Assembly: GCA_016183615.1 (NCBI GenBank)
Contig: JACPEG010000013.1
Span: 53,274-117,273 of the forward strand
Source of the DNA: Betaproteobacteria bacterium
GTDB lineage: Bacteria; Pseudomonadota; Gammaproteobacteria; Burkholderiales; UBA6910
DNA: 64,000 nucleotides
Reading direction: 5' to 3'
Part shown: positions 43,414 through 51,934 of the stretch, in pieces
How positions within the stretch are numbered: the stretch's first letter is position 1
How the letters are laid out: the number at the start of each line of letters is the position of its first letter
Made by a program: the position numbers and the translations under genes
Notes under the pieces: model-generated
Database searches by the model: none
What the model was told of the DNA's origin: nothing
The model's input: only the letters and a program-made list of their open reading frames with translations

Positions 43414-44364
43414 TCATGATGCCGCCGGGGGATAGGCCAGATGGCGCTTCATCTGGAACCACGGTATGTCGGCAGGATGTTCGCGCCAGCGCCGGGAGAG
43501 GTGCTCCACGTACTCCCGCACCAGCCCCTCGACCCGCTGCGCCAAGTCGCGGCCGGCGGGCTGGTCGCCGAACGGCGATCCGATCTCGATGGCGATCCCG
43601 CCGTCTGCGGCGAGGCTCACATCCACCGGAATGACCTGTGCATTCGCCCCCAGCGCCAGCTCGGCGAACGCCGGCCGGAACGGCCGCTGGCGGTTCCACA
43701 ACGGCAGCACGATCTGCTGGGCGCCGCCCCATTGGCCGTCGGCCATGACGTGGACCAGTCCGCCGTCGCGCAACGCCTTGCGGGCTCCATGCAGCTCGCG
43801 GGCGCCCTCCAGCGCCATCACCCGCGGGTCCTTGACCTCCTTGCGCTTGCGTCCCCAGGTCCATTGCCAGAGCGTCACCCCCGGGGCGATGCCCTCGTGC
43901 TCGAGCCAGGCCCAGAACATCTGGCTGAACAGCGAGTGGGAATGGGTCAATACGATTCCGCGGCCCGCGGCCCGCGCCGAGCGCAGGTTTTCCGCGCCCC
44001 TCACGCTGCACACCGACTCGAATTTTCCGCGCGGCAGATTGAGCAGGATCGCGGTCCAGGTCGGCGGCCACGAATTGCCCATCAGGCTGTGTTGCACGAC
44101 CGCATCCGGGTTGCGGGCCGGCAGTCCCGTTTCCGCCAGGAAACGCCGCACCAGCGCGGTTTCGCCGGGGAAGATCGTGGACCGGGCCCAGGGCTCGCCG
44201 CACAGACGGTGGATCATCTCTGCGCAGGAGCGGTAGACCGCGAGGCCGCCCCCCCCGTTTTTTTCCGCGATCAGGTAGCTGCGCCGCAGCAGCTTGAAGA
44301 AATTTTCCCGCAGCGGGTCCAGGGTTCTGACGCGCGCCGTGTCGCGTGCCGGTCCGACGGCCAT
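43414..44364 (-). CDS. LpxL/HtrB-like acyltransferase
   Basis: A 316-residue protein of the lysophospholipid acyltransferase superfamily. The catalytic histidine block is GIVLTHSHSLFSQMFWAWL (about 134-152), here HSHSLF rather than the common H(X4)D/E; GLVHVMADGQWGG and FRPAFAELALGANAQVIPVDV match the second and third conserved blocks of LpxL-like enzymes. No N-terminal membrane anchor is obvious. It starts six bases after the first halogenase gene, so it belongs to the carrier-protein operon. It might transfer the carrier-bound acyl (halopyrrolyl) group to a lipid or sugar. That role is inference; ordinary lipid acylation is the alternative. Confidence 0.75.
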   Translation of the reverse strand: MAVGPARDTARVRTLDPLRENFFKLLRRSYLIAEKNGGGGLAVYRSCAEMIHRLCGEPWARSTIFPGETALVRRFLAETGLPARNPDAVVQHSLMGNSWPPTWTAILLNLPRGKFESVCSVRGAENLRSARAAGRGIVLTHSHSLFSQMFWAWLEHEGIAPGVTLWQWTWGRKRKEVKDPRVMALEGARELHGARKALRDGGLVHVMADGQWGGAQQIVLPLWNRQRPFRPAFAELALGANAQVIPVDVSLAADGGIAIEIGSPFGDQPAGRDLAQRVEGLVREYVEHLSRRWREHPADIPWFQMKRHLAYPPAAS

Positions 44365-44370
44365 GGCCCG

Positions 44371-45657
44371 TCAGTCCGCCTCGGGACCGGCCGGCGCCGG
44401 GGTGTCGTCCATCAGCGCCTGCACGTGCTGGGAGCGTGCCGTGAGCTGCGATGCCGCGCGGATCAGGGCCCGGGCGTTGGCGTCGGCGAACTGCATCGCC
44501 TTCTTCGCCTCGCCGGTAGCGGCGCTGCCGACCTCGTACTGCGGCAGCGCCAGCGCCCGCGCCAGCTCCACCCGGGATTGCAGCTGCTTGGTGTAAATCG
44601 CCTGGTGCTCGGCGGCACGCCCCGGCGCGCGGAAGCTGCGGTCGATGGCCCACGCCGCCGCCCGCGCCGAGTACATGGCCAGCACCACGCCCACCGAGAA
44701 AATCGGATCGACGAAGCCGGCGGCGTCCCCGATCAGGAAGAAGCCGGGTCCCGCCAGCCGGGTCGAGCGATAGGAATAATCGCGGATCACGCGCACCGAG
44801 CCAGGGCGGAGCTGCGCGTCGGCGAGCAGCGCGCCGAGCCGCGGCAGCGCGCGGCACTGCCGGTCCAGGTAGTTTTCCCACGATTGCTGGCCGTCCTTGA
44901 CGCTCTTCATGGCGTCGATCGGCAGCACCAGCCCCACGCTGGTGGACTCGCGCAGCAGGATGTGCCAGCACCACCCCCAGTCGCCGGTGCCCGGCACCGA
45001 GGTTACATAGGTCGTGGGCGGCACGTTGCGCGCGGATTCGGCCGGATGCATCTCGCCGTCGGCGGCCAGGTATCGGGAGCCGGTGTAGTAGCCCCACACA
45101 CTCATGAAGCGGAACGCCTCGTCCATCGCCCGCAGCCCGAGCTGGCGCCCGATCACCGCGTTCTGGCCGCTGGCGTCCACCACGACGCGGCAGGCGATCT
45201 GCGCCGACTCCTCGCCGCCCACCGCCCGGCAGGCGACGCGCGCGCCCGGCGCCACACCGAGCTCGGCGCCCTGGGCCGCCACGTCCTCGAACACCTGCAC
45301 GCCCTGCTCCCGGGCATGCTCCAGCAGCAGGTGATCGAAGCGATCGCGCTCCACGTGCAGCGCGGGCCGGGTGTAGCCGAAATCCTTGAACGCCAGGCGG
45401 CGCGTCGCCCCGTGCCAGTCAACGATGCCGCCAGCCTTGCGGATGAATCCGTCGGCGGCGATCTTGTCGCTGACCCCCGCCTCGTCGCAGTATTTCCAGA
45501 AATCGGGGATCAGGCTTTCGCCCACCACGTTGCGCGGGTGCTTCTGCTTTTCCAGCAGCACCGCGTGGTAGCCGGCCTGGCTCAGGTAGGTCGCAGCCAG
45601 GCTTCCCGCCGGGCCGCCGCCGATTACGACCACATCACATGTTTTGGGAACGGCCAT
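44371..45657 (-). CDS. Flavin-dependent halogenase-like protein 1
   Basis: A 428-residue FAD protein with GGGPAG at 13-18, VGESLIP at 45-51, the expected catalytic lysine Lys74 in GFIRKAGG, HVERDRFDHLLLEHA, and GFFLIGDAAGFVDPIFS. The halogenase signature WxWxIP reads WCWHIL at 229-234: the Pro is replaced by Leu. This type acts on phenols or carrier-bound pyrroles rather than free tryptophan (PltA, Bmp2, CmlS group). It is a close paralogue of the upstream gene, eight bases away, but with much higher GC. The altered signature may mean changed chemistry. Confidence 0.82.
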   Translation of the reverse strand: MAVPKTCDVVVIGGGPAGSLAATYLSQAGYHAVLLEKQKHPRNVVGESLIPDFWKYCDEAGVSDKIAADGFIRKAGGIVDWHGATRRLAFKDFGYTRPALHVERDRFDHLLLEHAREQGVQVFEDVAAQGAELGVAPGARVACRAVGGEESAQIACRVVVDASGQNAVIGRQLGLRAMDEAFRFMSVWGYYTGSRYLAADGEMHPAESARNVPPTTYVTSVPGTGDWGWCWHILLRESTSVGLVLPIDAMKSVKDGQQSWENYLDRQCRALPRLGALLADAQLRPGSVRVIRDYSYRSTRLAGPGFFLIGDAAGFVDPIFSVGVVLAMYSARAAAWAIDRSFRAPGRAAEHQAIYTKQLQSRVELARALALPQYEVGSAATGEAKKAMQFADANARALIRAASQLTARSQHVQALMDDTPAPAGPEAD

Positions 45658-45665
45658 ATATCGGC

Positions 45666-46970
45666 TCAGAAAACGATCTCTTCCAGAACCCGATACTTAT
45701 TGACGGCGATTCTTTCTTTGTCCGCCGGGTTAACCACTTTCAGGAGATTCTCGGCCCGGCCGGCCATGGTTAACGCGACATACATCAATTCCCGTTCTCT
45801 GGAACTGTCAAATTGTATTGAATTCCTGGCAACATCACTCACCTTGGCCGAAGCGCCGTAGCTGGTAAGCATCAACGCATGGCCGAGTTCATATCGGCCC
45901 GCAAACTGGTTGGTGAAGAAGGCCTGACTTTCCGCGACACGCCCTGGATCCTTGAAAGAGCGATCGATTGCCCAGGCCGCAAGGTACGCAGAATACATGG
46001 CCAGAAGACATCCTTCCGACAGAACCGGATCGATGAACGCGGCCGCATCTCCGATGAGGTAGAAGCCGGGACCACACAGTTGCTTGGGGCGATGGGAGTA
46101 AGGGCGAATCACATGCATGCTGCCCTCGCAGTACCTGGCGGTTTCCAACAGGCGATTCAGATAAGGTATCTCGGAGCACCTGCGGAGGAAGTACCCCTCC
46201 AATGCTTCGTCTGCCGCCCTGACCGACTTCATTTGCTCGATCGGGACAACCAGGCCAACGCTGGTAGTCTCCCTGAGCGGAATATGCCAACTCCACCCCC
46301 ATCCTTCCGTGGAGGAAATGAAAGTGGTCGGCGGTACGGTCCGGAGCATTTCGAAGGGATAGGCCTTTCCATCCAGGGCCACATACTTCGATCCGGTGAA
46401 GTATCCCCAAACGCTCATGAAGGGGTACTCTTTGTCAGCGACACGGATTCCCAGCTGTCGGGCAATCACGGCATTCTGGCCGCTGGCGTCAATGATGAAC
46501 CGGCAGGAAATCTGGCTGAGGGTTTTCTCGCCGGCCGGGCGGTAAGTCACGCTCACCTGCTCGCCCTGGTTCAGATCGGCGTTTACCACCGAAACCTGTT
46601 CAAAGACCTGGGCGCCCTGCGCCCGGGCGTGTTCCAGCAGGATCTGGTCGAATCGGTCCCGTTCGACGTGCAGCGCGGGGCGGGTGTACCCAAAGTCCTT
46701 GAACGCCGCCTGGCGAATCACCCCATCCCAGACCACCGTCCCGCCTTGCTTCTGGATAAAACCCTCCGCTTGAATCTTGTCGGAAACCTTGCCGATATCA
46801 CAATACTTCCAGAATTGGGGGATGAGGCTCTCGCCGACCATGTAGCGAGGGTGCTTTTGCTTCTCGAAGAGCACCGTGTCGTAGCCCTTCTGCCTGAGGA
46901 AGGTGGCAGCCATGCTGCCGGCCGGACCGCCACCGATAATGACGACATCGCACCGTTTCGGTATGTTCAT
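45666..46970 (-). CDS. Flavin-dependent halogenase-like protein 2
   Basis: A 434-residue FAD protein with GGGPAG at 13-18, VGESLIP at 45-51, Lys74 in GFIQKQGG, an intact WSWHIP at 226-231, and GFYLIGDAAAFIDPVLS. It is therefore the better candidate of the pair for a working halogenase, on a carrier-bound aromatic such as pyrrolyl. Its GC content is visibly below the neighbours (27 of 60 bases G/C at 45661-45720), suggesting separate acquisition. It starts 53 bases after the carrier protein gene. A reductase supplying FADH2 is not in the window. Confidence 0.87.
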   Translation of the reverse strand: MNIPKRCDVVIIGGGPAGSMAATFLRQKGYDTVLFEKQKHPRYMVGESLIPQFWKYCDIGKVSDKIQAEGFIQKQGGTVVWDGVIRQAAFKDFGYTRPALHVERDRFDQILLEHARAQGAQVFEQVSVVNADLNQGEQVSVTYRPAGEKTLSQISCRFIIDASGQNAVIARQLGIRVADKEYPFMSVWGYFTGSKYVALDGKAYPFEMLRTVPPTTFISSTEGWGWSWHIPLRETTSVGLVVPIEQMKSVRAADEALEGYFLRRCSEIPYLNRLLETARYCEGSMHVIRPYSHRPKQLCGPGFYLIGDAAAFIDPVLSEGCLLAMYSAYLAAWAIDRSFKDPGRVAESQAFFTNQFAGRYELGHALMLTSYGASAKVSDVARNSIQFDSSRERELMYVALTMAGRAENLLKVVNPADKERIAVNKYRVLEEIVF

Positions 46971-47023
46971 GTTCTCCTCCCCTTGTTCCCGAATGCAAGG
47001 CCATTGCGGGAAAATCTACGAAA

Positions 47024-47305
47024 TCATGTTCCCGCGGCACCCGGCGCCGACTGCTTGGCCCGGACCAATTTCGTGATCGCATTGATGGTGGCGAAGTTCT
47101 CGAACAGGATTTCATCCGGCTCGACGTTCACCCGGAACTGTTCCTCGATGAAGGCGACGAGCTTGAAGATGCCCAGGGAGTCCACCAGCCCGGCCTCGAT
47201 GATGGGAAAATCCGGCGCCGGCGCGTCGCCCCCGGAACGGGCGGCCATCTCGGTTGTGATGAAGTTCGTCAGCAGCTGGGTGATGTCGTGGTTGGGCGTT
47301 GGCAT
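47024..47305 (-). CDS. Acyl/peptidyl carrier protein
   Basis: A 93-residue protein with a carrier fold. The 4'-phosphopantetheine attachment serine is Ser43 in AGLVDSLGIFKLV. The helices around it (FPIIEAGLVDSLGIFKLVAFIEEQF and ENFATINAITKLV) match free-standing carriers such as PltL or the ACP part of Bmp1. In an operon with a proline-type adenylation enzyme and dehydrogenase, it probably carries prolyl, then pyrrolyl. No phosphopantetheinyl transferase is in the window. Confidence 0.9.
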   Translation of the reverse strand: MPTPNHDITQLLTNFITTEMAARSGGDAPAPDFPIIEAGLVDSLGIFKLVAFIEEQFRVNVEPDEILFENFATINAITKLVRAKQSAPGAAGT

Positions 47306-47446
47306 GTTGACTCCGGAAATTGTCCTTTACGTACGTGGGGCAGGCGCGCGAAAACGCCGTGAACCATTATAGCCGGATGCCGCAAACGCGTCTCGGCACG
47401 GCCGCGCGGCGACCTTCGAAATCCGCCATGGGGGATAAAGCCCGGG

Positions 47447-49156
47447 TCAGGAGCGAACCCTGTCGGCGATCTGCTCCAGCCCCTTGCCCCGCGTTTCCAG
47501 TCCGGCGTAGCACAGCACCAGCGCGGCGAAACCGATCGGGATGCCCATCGCCAGGATGGGAATCATCGGGGTCCCGGAAGTCGTCAGCAGCAAGCCCATC
47601 AACGGAGGACCCACCATCCCCCCCAGCTTGCTGCTTCCCGCCGCGATGCCGCTGCCGGTGCCCCGCAGCGGCGTCGGATAGACCTCGGCCGCATACGGCG
47701 AAAGCATCGAGATCACCGCGGTGCACGATACCATCAGGACCATGCCCAGCAGCACGATGGCGGGCTGGCTCAGGCTGCCGAGCCCGGGACTCAGGACGGC
47801 AAAGCCGATCATCACGGCCGAGGTCAGGGCAGCGAAGGTGATCATGGTCTTGCGGCTGCTCCACCGTCCGTACAGAAACGCGACAAGCAGCGTCCCGGGA
47901 ATCGCCGCGAGCGAGGAATAGAACAGGAGCGCGCTGGCGGTGCCGACCTTGAACCCCGCATCGCGCAACACGGTGGGAAGGAAGGTGATGAATCCCCAGT
48001 TGACCAGTCCCCAGCCCAGCCCGTAGAGCACGATGGTCATTGAATGCAGCGCGTAGGGCCGCCTGAACAGCGCCAGGACCCGGTTTTTCGCGCCGGCGCC
48101 GGAGGGCGCGGCAGCGGGAACCCTGGCCTCCCCGGCCCGGCGCTTCTCGACGACGATCCCGAAGCGGCTCATCACCGCCCGCGCCGCGCTCTCGTTTCCC
48201 CGCTGAAGCAGGAACCGCGGCGACTCCGGGATCCAGCGGTTCAGCAGGATGATGATCAGGCCGGTGGGCAGTCCGAAAAACCACAGGATGCGCCAGGTGT
48301 AGGTCGGCTCGAACAGGGTGGCCAGGCCGCTGGCGACCAGGTAGCCGCAGGCCGTGGCCAGGCCGCCGTGCAGGATCACCAGCCAGCCGCGCATCCGCGC
48401 CGGCACGGTCTCGGCCATCAGCGCGTAGACGATCGGCAGCATGCCGCCGGCCGAAAGCCCCATGAGGAAGCACATGAACAGGTTCCACTGGAAGGAAGGC
48501 ATGAATCCGCAGATCGAGGTGCCGATGAAGAACAGGGACGCGAGCAGGATGGTGGCCCGGCGGCCCAGCCGGTCGCCCATCACCCCCCACAGAATCGAGC
48601 CGATGGTGGTCCCGGTCAGGGCCACGAAGGGAAAGAATGCGACCTGCGCCGTGGTGAATCCGTATTCCTGGCGCATGCCCGGAAGAACGAAACCGAGCGT
48701 GGCCGGCTTCATCACGTCGATGACGAGCGCGATGCCGAGCACGAACAGCAGCCACCAGTGGGCGCCGGTGAGCCCGGCGTTGTCCATGCCGTGGATATGG
48801 AGCTCGGCGTCGACGTCCCGGCGCGGCGCAAGCGCGGACAGCCGCGGCACCACGCCGTAGGTCGCGAGCCCCAGGCCGGCGAGGATCGCGGCCATGCCTC
48901 CGAGCATCTCCATGGACATCGGCATCCCGGCCATCCGGTAGCCCATCCCTTCCATCGACAGGAACTCGGGGAGATGGAGCAGGACCCCTCCCGTCAGCAG
49001 CAGTACGCCGATCCAGAAGGCGACCGGATGATGAAGCTCGATGCCAGTGTGCGGGCCCGGTGAATCGGGAGCATGACTGCCCTCGTCGCGGCTTATCTTG
49101 TTCTCGTCGTTTCCGGATTTTCCAGCCGTGCTCGAACTCATGGGCGCTCCTTTCAA
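47447..49156 (-). CDS. Major facilitator superfamily transporter
   Basis: A 569-residue membrane protein with about 12-14 hydrophobic segments. The family signatures are GDRLGRRATILLAS after segment 2-3, PARMRGWLVILHGG, WIPESPRFLLQRG and VYPTPLRGTGSGIAAG, typical of the sugar/organic-acid branch. An N-terminal cytosolic tail and two extra N-terminal hydrophobic segments (VAFWIGVLLLTGGVLLHL, MAAILAGLGLATYGVV) precede the core. In this operon it is a candidate exporter of the product or importer of a precursor. A second in-frame ATG lies five codons downstream. Confidence 0.85.
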   Translation of the reverse strand: MKGAPMSSSTAGKSGNDENKISRDEGSHAPDSPGPHTGIELHHPVAFWIGVLLLTGGVLLHLPEFLSMEGMGYRMAGMPMSMEMLGGMAAILAGLGLATYGVVPRLSALAPRRDVDAELHIHGMDNAGLTGAHWWLLFVLGIALVIDVMKPATLGFVLPGMRQEYGFTTAQVAFFPFVALTGTTIGSILWGVMGDRLGRRATILLASLFFIGTSICGFMPSFQWNLFMCFLMGLSAGGMLPIVYALMAETVPARMRGWLVILHGGLATACGYLVASGLATLFEPTYTWRILWFFGLPTGLIIILLNRWIPESPRFLLQRGNESAARAVMSRFGIVVEKRRAGEARVPAAAPSGAGAKNRVLALFRRPYALHSMTIVLYGLGWGLVNWGFITFLPTVLRDAGFKVGTASALLFYSSLAAIPGTLLVAFLYGRWSSRKTMITFAALTSAVMIGFAVLSPGLGSLSQPAIVLLGMVLMVSCTAVISMLSPYAAEVYPTPLRGTGSGIAAGSSKLGGMVGPPLMGLLLTTSGTPMIPILAMGIPIGFAALVLCYAGLETRGKGLEQIADRVRS

Positions 49157-49228
49157 GAGTACGCCGCCACATACCGCGGTCGATGGTGCGTGTTCCAGAC
49201 CACGCGGGCCCGGTCGAAACCTCAGTTT

Positions 49229-50773
49229 CTATGCCTGCTGCAACGCCTTGCGGTCCAGCTTGCCGCTGGATGTCTTGGGCAACGCGGCGCGGAATTGAAA
49301 TTCCGCCGGGATCATGTAAGGAGGCAGCAGTTCCGCGCACAATGCCTCGAGGTCGCCGCGGTCTATGTTATGCCCTTCGCGCGCCACGATCACCCCGCGC
49401 AGCGTGCAACCGAACTCCTCGTGGGGCACCGCGATGACCGCCGCCTCCGCGACCGCCGGATGCCGGTACAGGGCCGCCTCGATCTCGCCGAGCTCGATGC
49501 GATAGCCGCGGCTCTTGACCTGGGCATCGCGCCGCCCCAGGAAGTGGTAGTCGCCCGCCTGGTCGAGCCGCACCAGGTCGCCGGTGCGATAGACCCGCTC
49601 CGGGCGCTCGGGATGCAGCGGGTGGGGCAGGAGCACCGCCTGGGTTTGCTCCGGCCGTTCCCAGTAGCCCTGCATCAGGCTCGGCCCGCGCACGAACAGC
49701 TCGCCGCTCTCTCCCGGAGCGGCGGGCCGCCCCTGTTCGTCCAGGGCGAAGACCTCGGTGTTGGCGCAGGCCCGGCCGACGGGCAGCGGGGCGCTGCCCA
49801 TCGGCAACGGCGCCGGAACCGGGTGTACCGTGCATACGTTGGTTTCGGTGGGGCCGTACAGGTTGAAATACGCGGCGCGGGGGATCTGGCCGGTGAGCCG
49901 GCGCAGGTGCTCTACCGGGAACACTTCCCCCGCGAACAGCACCAGCCGCAGCCGGCCGTAGGCATGGCGCTCCGGGGCGCCGTGCAGGGCGAGCTGCGTT
50001 AGCGCGGAGGGCACCGAGTACCACACCGTGATCCGCGACTCCTCGATCCAATCCGCCAGGTTGCGCGGGAAAATCGCCACTGCCGGCGGCACCAGGGCCA
50101 CGCTCGCGCCCACGGCGGCGGCGGCGAACAGGTCGAAGATGGAAAGATCGAAATGCAGCGGCGCATGGTTGGCGAACCGGTCGCCGGGGCGCAGCCCGAA
50201 ATAATCCACCGCCCAGTTCACGAAAGTGAGCGCCGCGCGATGGCTGATCATGACGCCCTTGGGCTCGCCGGTGGAGCCGGAGGTGTAAAGAATGTAGGCC
50301 AGGTCCTGCTCGACGAGCCCGGGATCCGGCGGCGGAGCGGCCGGCGCATCCTCCAGCGCCGCAGCGTCGCCGGGCGCATCGGCCTCCAGCAGGATCACGC
50401 AGGGCGGAACGGCGGTCAGCGCCGGCTCCAGGCGGGCCAGCCGGTCGCCGCTCGTGACGAGCCCGCGCATGCGGCAGTTTTCGACGATGAACGCCGCGCG
50501 CCGGGCCGGAGCCCGGGGATCGAGGGGCACGTAGGCCGCCCCCGCCTTCAGGATGCCGTAAATCGCGATCACGGCCTCCGGCGACTTGTCGAGATCGATG
50601 CCGACCCGATCGCCCATCGCGATGCCACGCTGGCGCAACCGATGCGCCAGCCGGTTCGAGGCTTGGTCCAGCTCCCGGTAGCTCAGGCTGCGTTTTCGGC
50701 CGAGCACGGCGATGCGGTCGGGCGAGCCCGCCGCCCCCGGCGCGAGGAGCTGGTGCAGCAGGTAGGGGGTCAT
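49229..50773 (-). CDS. Stand-alone adenylation enzyme, proline-type (PltF/PigI/RedM-like)
   Basis: A 514-residue AMP-forming enzyme. Core motifs: LKAGAAYVPLD (75-85), YILYTSGSTGEPKGV (160-174), NLYGPTETNVC (304-314), YRTGDLVRL, and the late SSGKLDRKAL with the catalytic Lys. Aligning by eye to GrsA gives specificity residues D209, L210, F213, Y252, L279, A281, L305, V313, C314 and the Lys. As I recall, this pattern is that of L-proline enzymes of the PltF/RedM type. It would load L-proline onto the carrier protein. The ATG overlaps the acyl-CoA dehydrogenase stop (ATGA), so the two are coupled. Confidence 0.88.
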   Translation of the reverse strand: MTPYLLHQLLAPGAAGSPDRIAVLGRKRSLSYRELDQASNRLAHRLRQRGIAMGDRVGIDLDKSPEAVIAIYGILKAGAAYVPLDPRAPARRAAFIVENCRMRGLVTSGDRLARLEPALTAVPPCVILLEADAPGDAAALEDAPAAPPPDPGLVEQDLAYILYTSGSTGEPKGVMISHRAALTFVNWAVDYFGLRPGDRFANHAPLHFDLSIFDLFAAAAVGASVALVPPAVAIFPRNLADWIEESRITVWYSVPSALTQLALHGAPERHAYGRLRLVLFAGEVFPVEHLRRLTGQIPRAAYFNLYGPTETNVCTVHPVPAPLPMGSAPLPVGRACANTEVFALDEQGRPAAPGESGELFVRGPSLMQGYWERPEQTQAVLLPHPLHPERPERVYRTGDLVRLDQAGDYHFLGRRDAQVKSRGYRIELGEIEAALYRHPAVAEAAVIAVPHEEFGCTLRGVIVAREGHNIDRGDLEALCAELLPPYMIPAEFQFRAALPKTSSGKLDRKALQQA

Positions 50774-51918
50774 GGCAGCCCGAGCCAGTGGGCGATGACC
50801 TGGCGCTGGATTTCAGAGGTGCCGGAGAACAGGCGGCTCGCCAGCGCGTCCCGCAGATCGCGCTCCACCTCGGATTCGGTCAGGTAACCGTAGCCGCCGT
50901 GAATCTGCATCGCGTCCTGGCACGACTGCACCCAGGCTTCGCTGATGAACAGCTTCGCCTGGGATGCCTCCATCAGGGCCGGCCGCTTGTGGGACTTGAG
51001 CCACGCCACCTTGTACAGCAGCAGGCGCGCCGCCTCCAGCCGCAGCTGCATGTCCACCAGCTTGCTGGAGACCAGCTGGAACGCGCCGATCGGCTGCCCG
51101 AACTGGCGCCGGGTCCGCGCATGCTGGCGGCATTGCTCGAGCTGGCGCTGCATGGCGCCCACGGCGCCCGCCAGGATGAACCCGCGCTCCCACTCCATGG
51201 CGTGGTTGAACAGGGCGAGCCCGGCCCCCTCGGCGCCGATCCGGTTCTCCACCGGCACCGCGCAGCTCTCCAGCGTGAGCTCCCCCATGGGCACGGTGCG
51301 CAGCCCCATCTTCTCGATGGTCGGGCCTGCCCGCAGGCCCGGCGTGCCTTTCTCGACCAGGAATCCGGTGATGCCGTGGGCGCCCTTCGCCGGGTCCACG
51401 GTGGCGAACACCAGGATCAGGTCGGCCACCGGGCCGTTGGTCACGAACATCTTGCTCCCGGTGAGCAGGTAGCGGTCGCCGTCGCGCGCGGCGCGGGTCT
51501 TCAGGCTGTAGGCGTCGGAGCCCGCTTCCCGTTCGCTCACCGCCAGCGCGCCGATCCACTCGCCGGAGCACAGCCGGGGCAGAAAGCGTTCCTTCTGGCT
51601 TTCGCTGCCGAAGGTGAGGATCGGCTGAACGCAGCCCCACAGGTGGGCATTGATGGCGAAGCACAGGCCGTTGTCCCGGCAGCCGTAGCCGAGTCCTTCC
51701 AGAGCCGCGCTGGTCGTGAGCGGGTCGGCCTCCTGGCCGCCGTAGCGGCGCGGGACCGGCAGGCCCTGGATCCCCGTTTCCGCGCAGCGCTGCCAGCCGG
51801 CCCGGTTGAATGCCTGTTCCCGGTCCCGCTGCGGCAGGTCCTGGTTCAGCTCCGACTGGGCAAACCGGGCAACCGACTCTTTCAGTTGGGCCTGCTCTGG
51901 GGTGAGTGCAAAATCCAT
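50770..51918 (-). CDS. Acyl-CoA dehydrogenase-like prolyl-carrier dehydrogenase (PltE/PigA/RedW-like)
   Basis: A 382-residue flavoprotein with the standard acyl-CoA dehydrogenase layout: MDFALTPEQAQLKESVARF, ALAVSEREAGSD, MFVTNGPVADLILVFA, TRRQFGQPIGAFQLV, QIHGGYGYLTESEVERDLRD and the end GTSEIQRQVIAHWLGL. Alone this would be a fatty-acid enzyme; coupled to a proline-type adenylation gene and a carrier protein it more likely oxidises prolyl-carrier to pyrrolyl-2-carboxyl-carrier, as PltE, PigA and RedW do. It is the first gene of the operon, whose promoter must lie in or upstream of the REP cluster at 51935-52412. Confidence 0.85.
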   Translation of the reverse strand: MDFALTPEQAQLKESVARFAQSELNQDLPQRDREQAFNRAGWQRCAETGIQGLPVPRRYGGQEADPLTTSAALEGLGYGCRDNGLCFAINAHLWGCVQPILTFGSESQKERFLPRLCSGEWIGALAVSEREAGSDAYSLKTRAARDGDRYLLTGSKMFVTNGPVADLILVFATVDPAKGAHGITGFLVEKGTPGLRAGPTIEKMGLRTVPMGELTLESCAVPVENRIGAEGAGLALFNHAMEWERGFILAGAVGAMQRQLEQCRQHARTRRQFGQPIGAFQLVSSKLVDMQLRLEAARLLLYKVAWLKSHKRPALMEASQAKLFISEAWVQSCQDAMQIHGGYGYLTESEVERDLRDALASRLFSGTSEIQRQVIAHWLGLP

Positions 51919-51934
51919 TTGTTTGCTCGCGTTT

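Noticed and set aside
41807..45097. A 1096-codon frame that would join the DUF3179-methyltransferase to sequence across the acyltransferase and halogenase genes
   Set aside because: The upstream part is a shadow of other genes and a REP; DUF3179 homology starts at the ATG at 43348.
44371..51918. Aryl-polyene or xanthomonadin-type pigment cluster as explanation for halogenase, carrier protein and LPLAT
   Set aside because: No ketosynthase, dehydratase or ketoreductase genes are present, and the adenylation plus acyl-CoA dehydrogenase pair points to proline oxidation; kept as the second choice.
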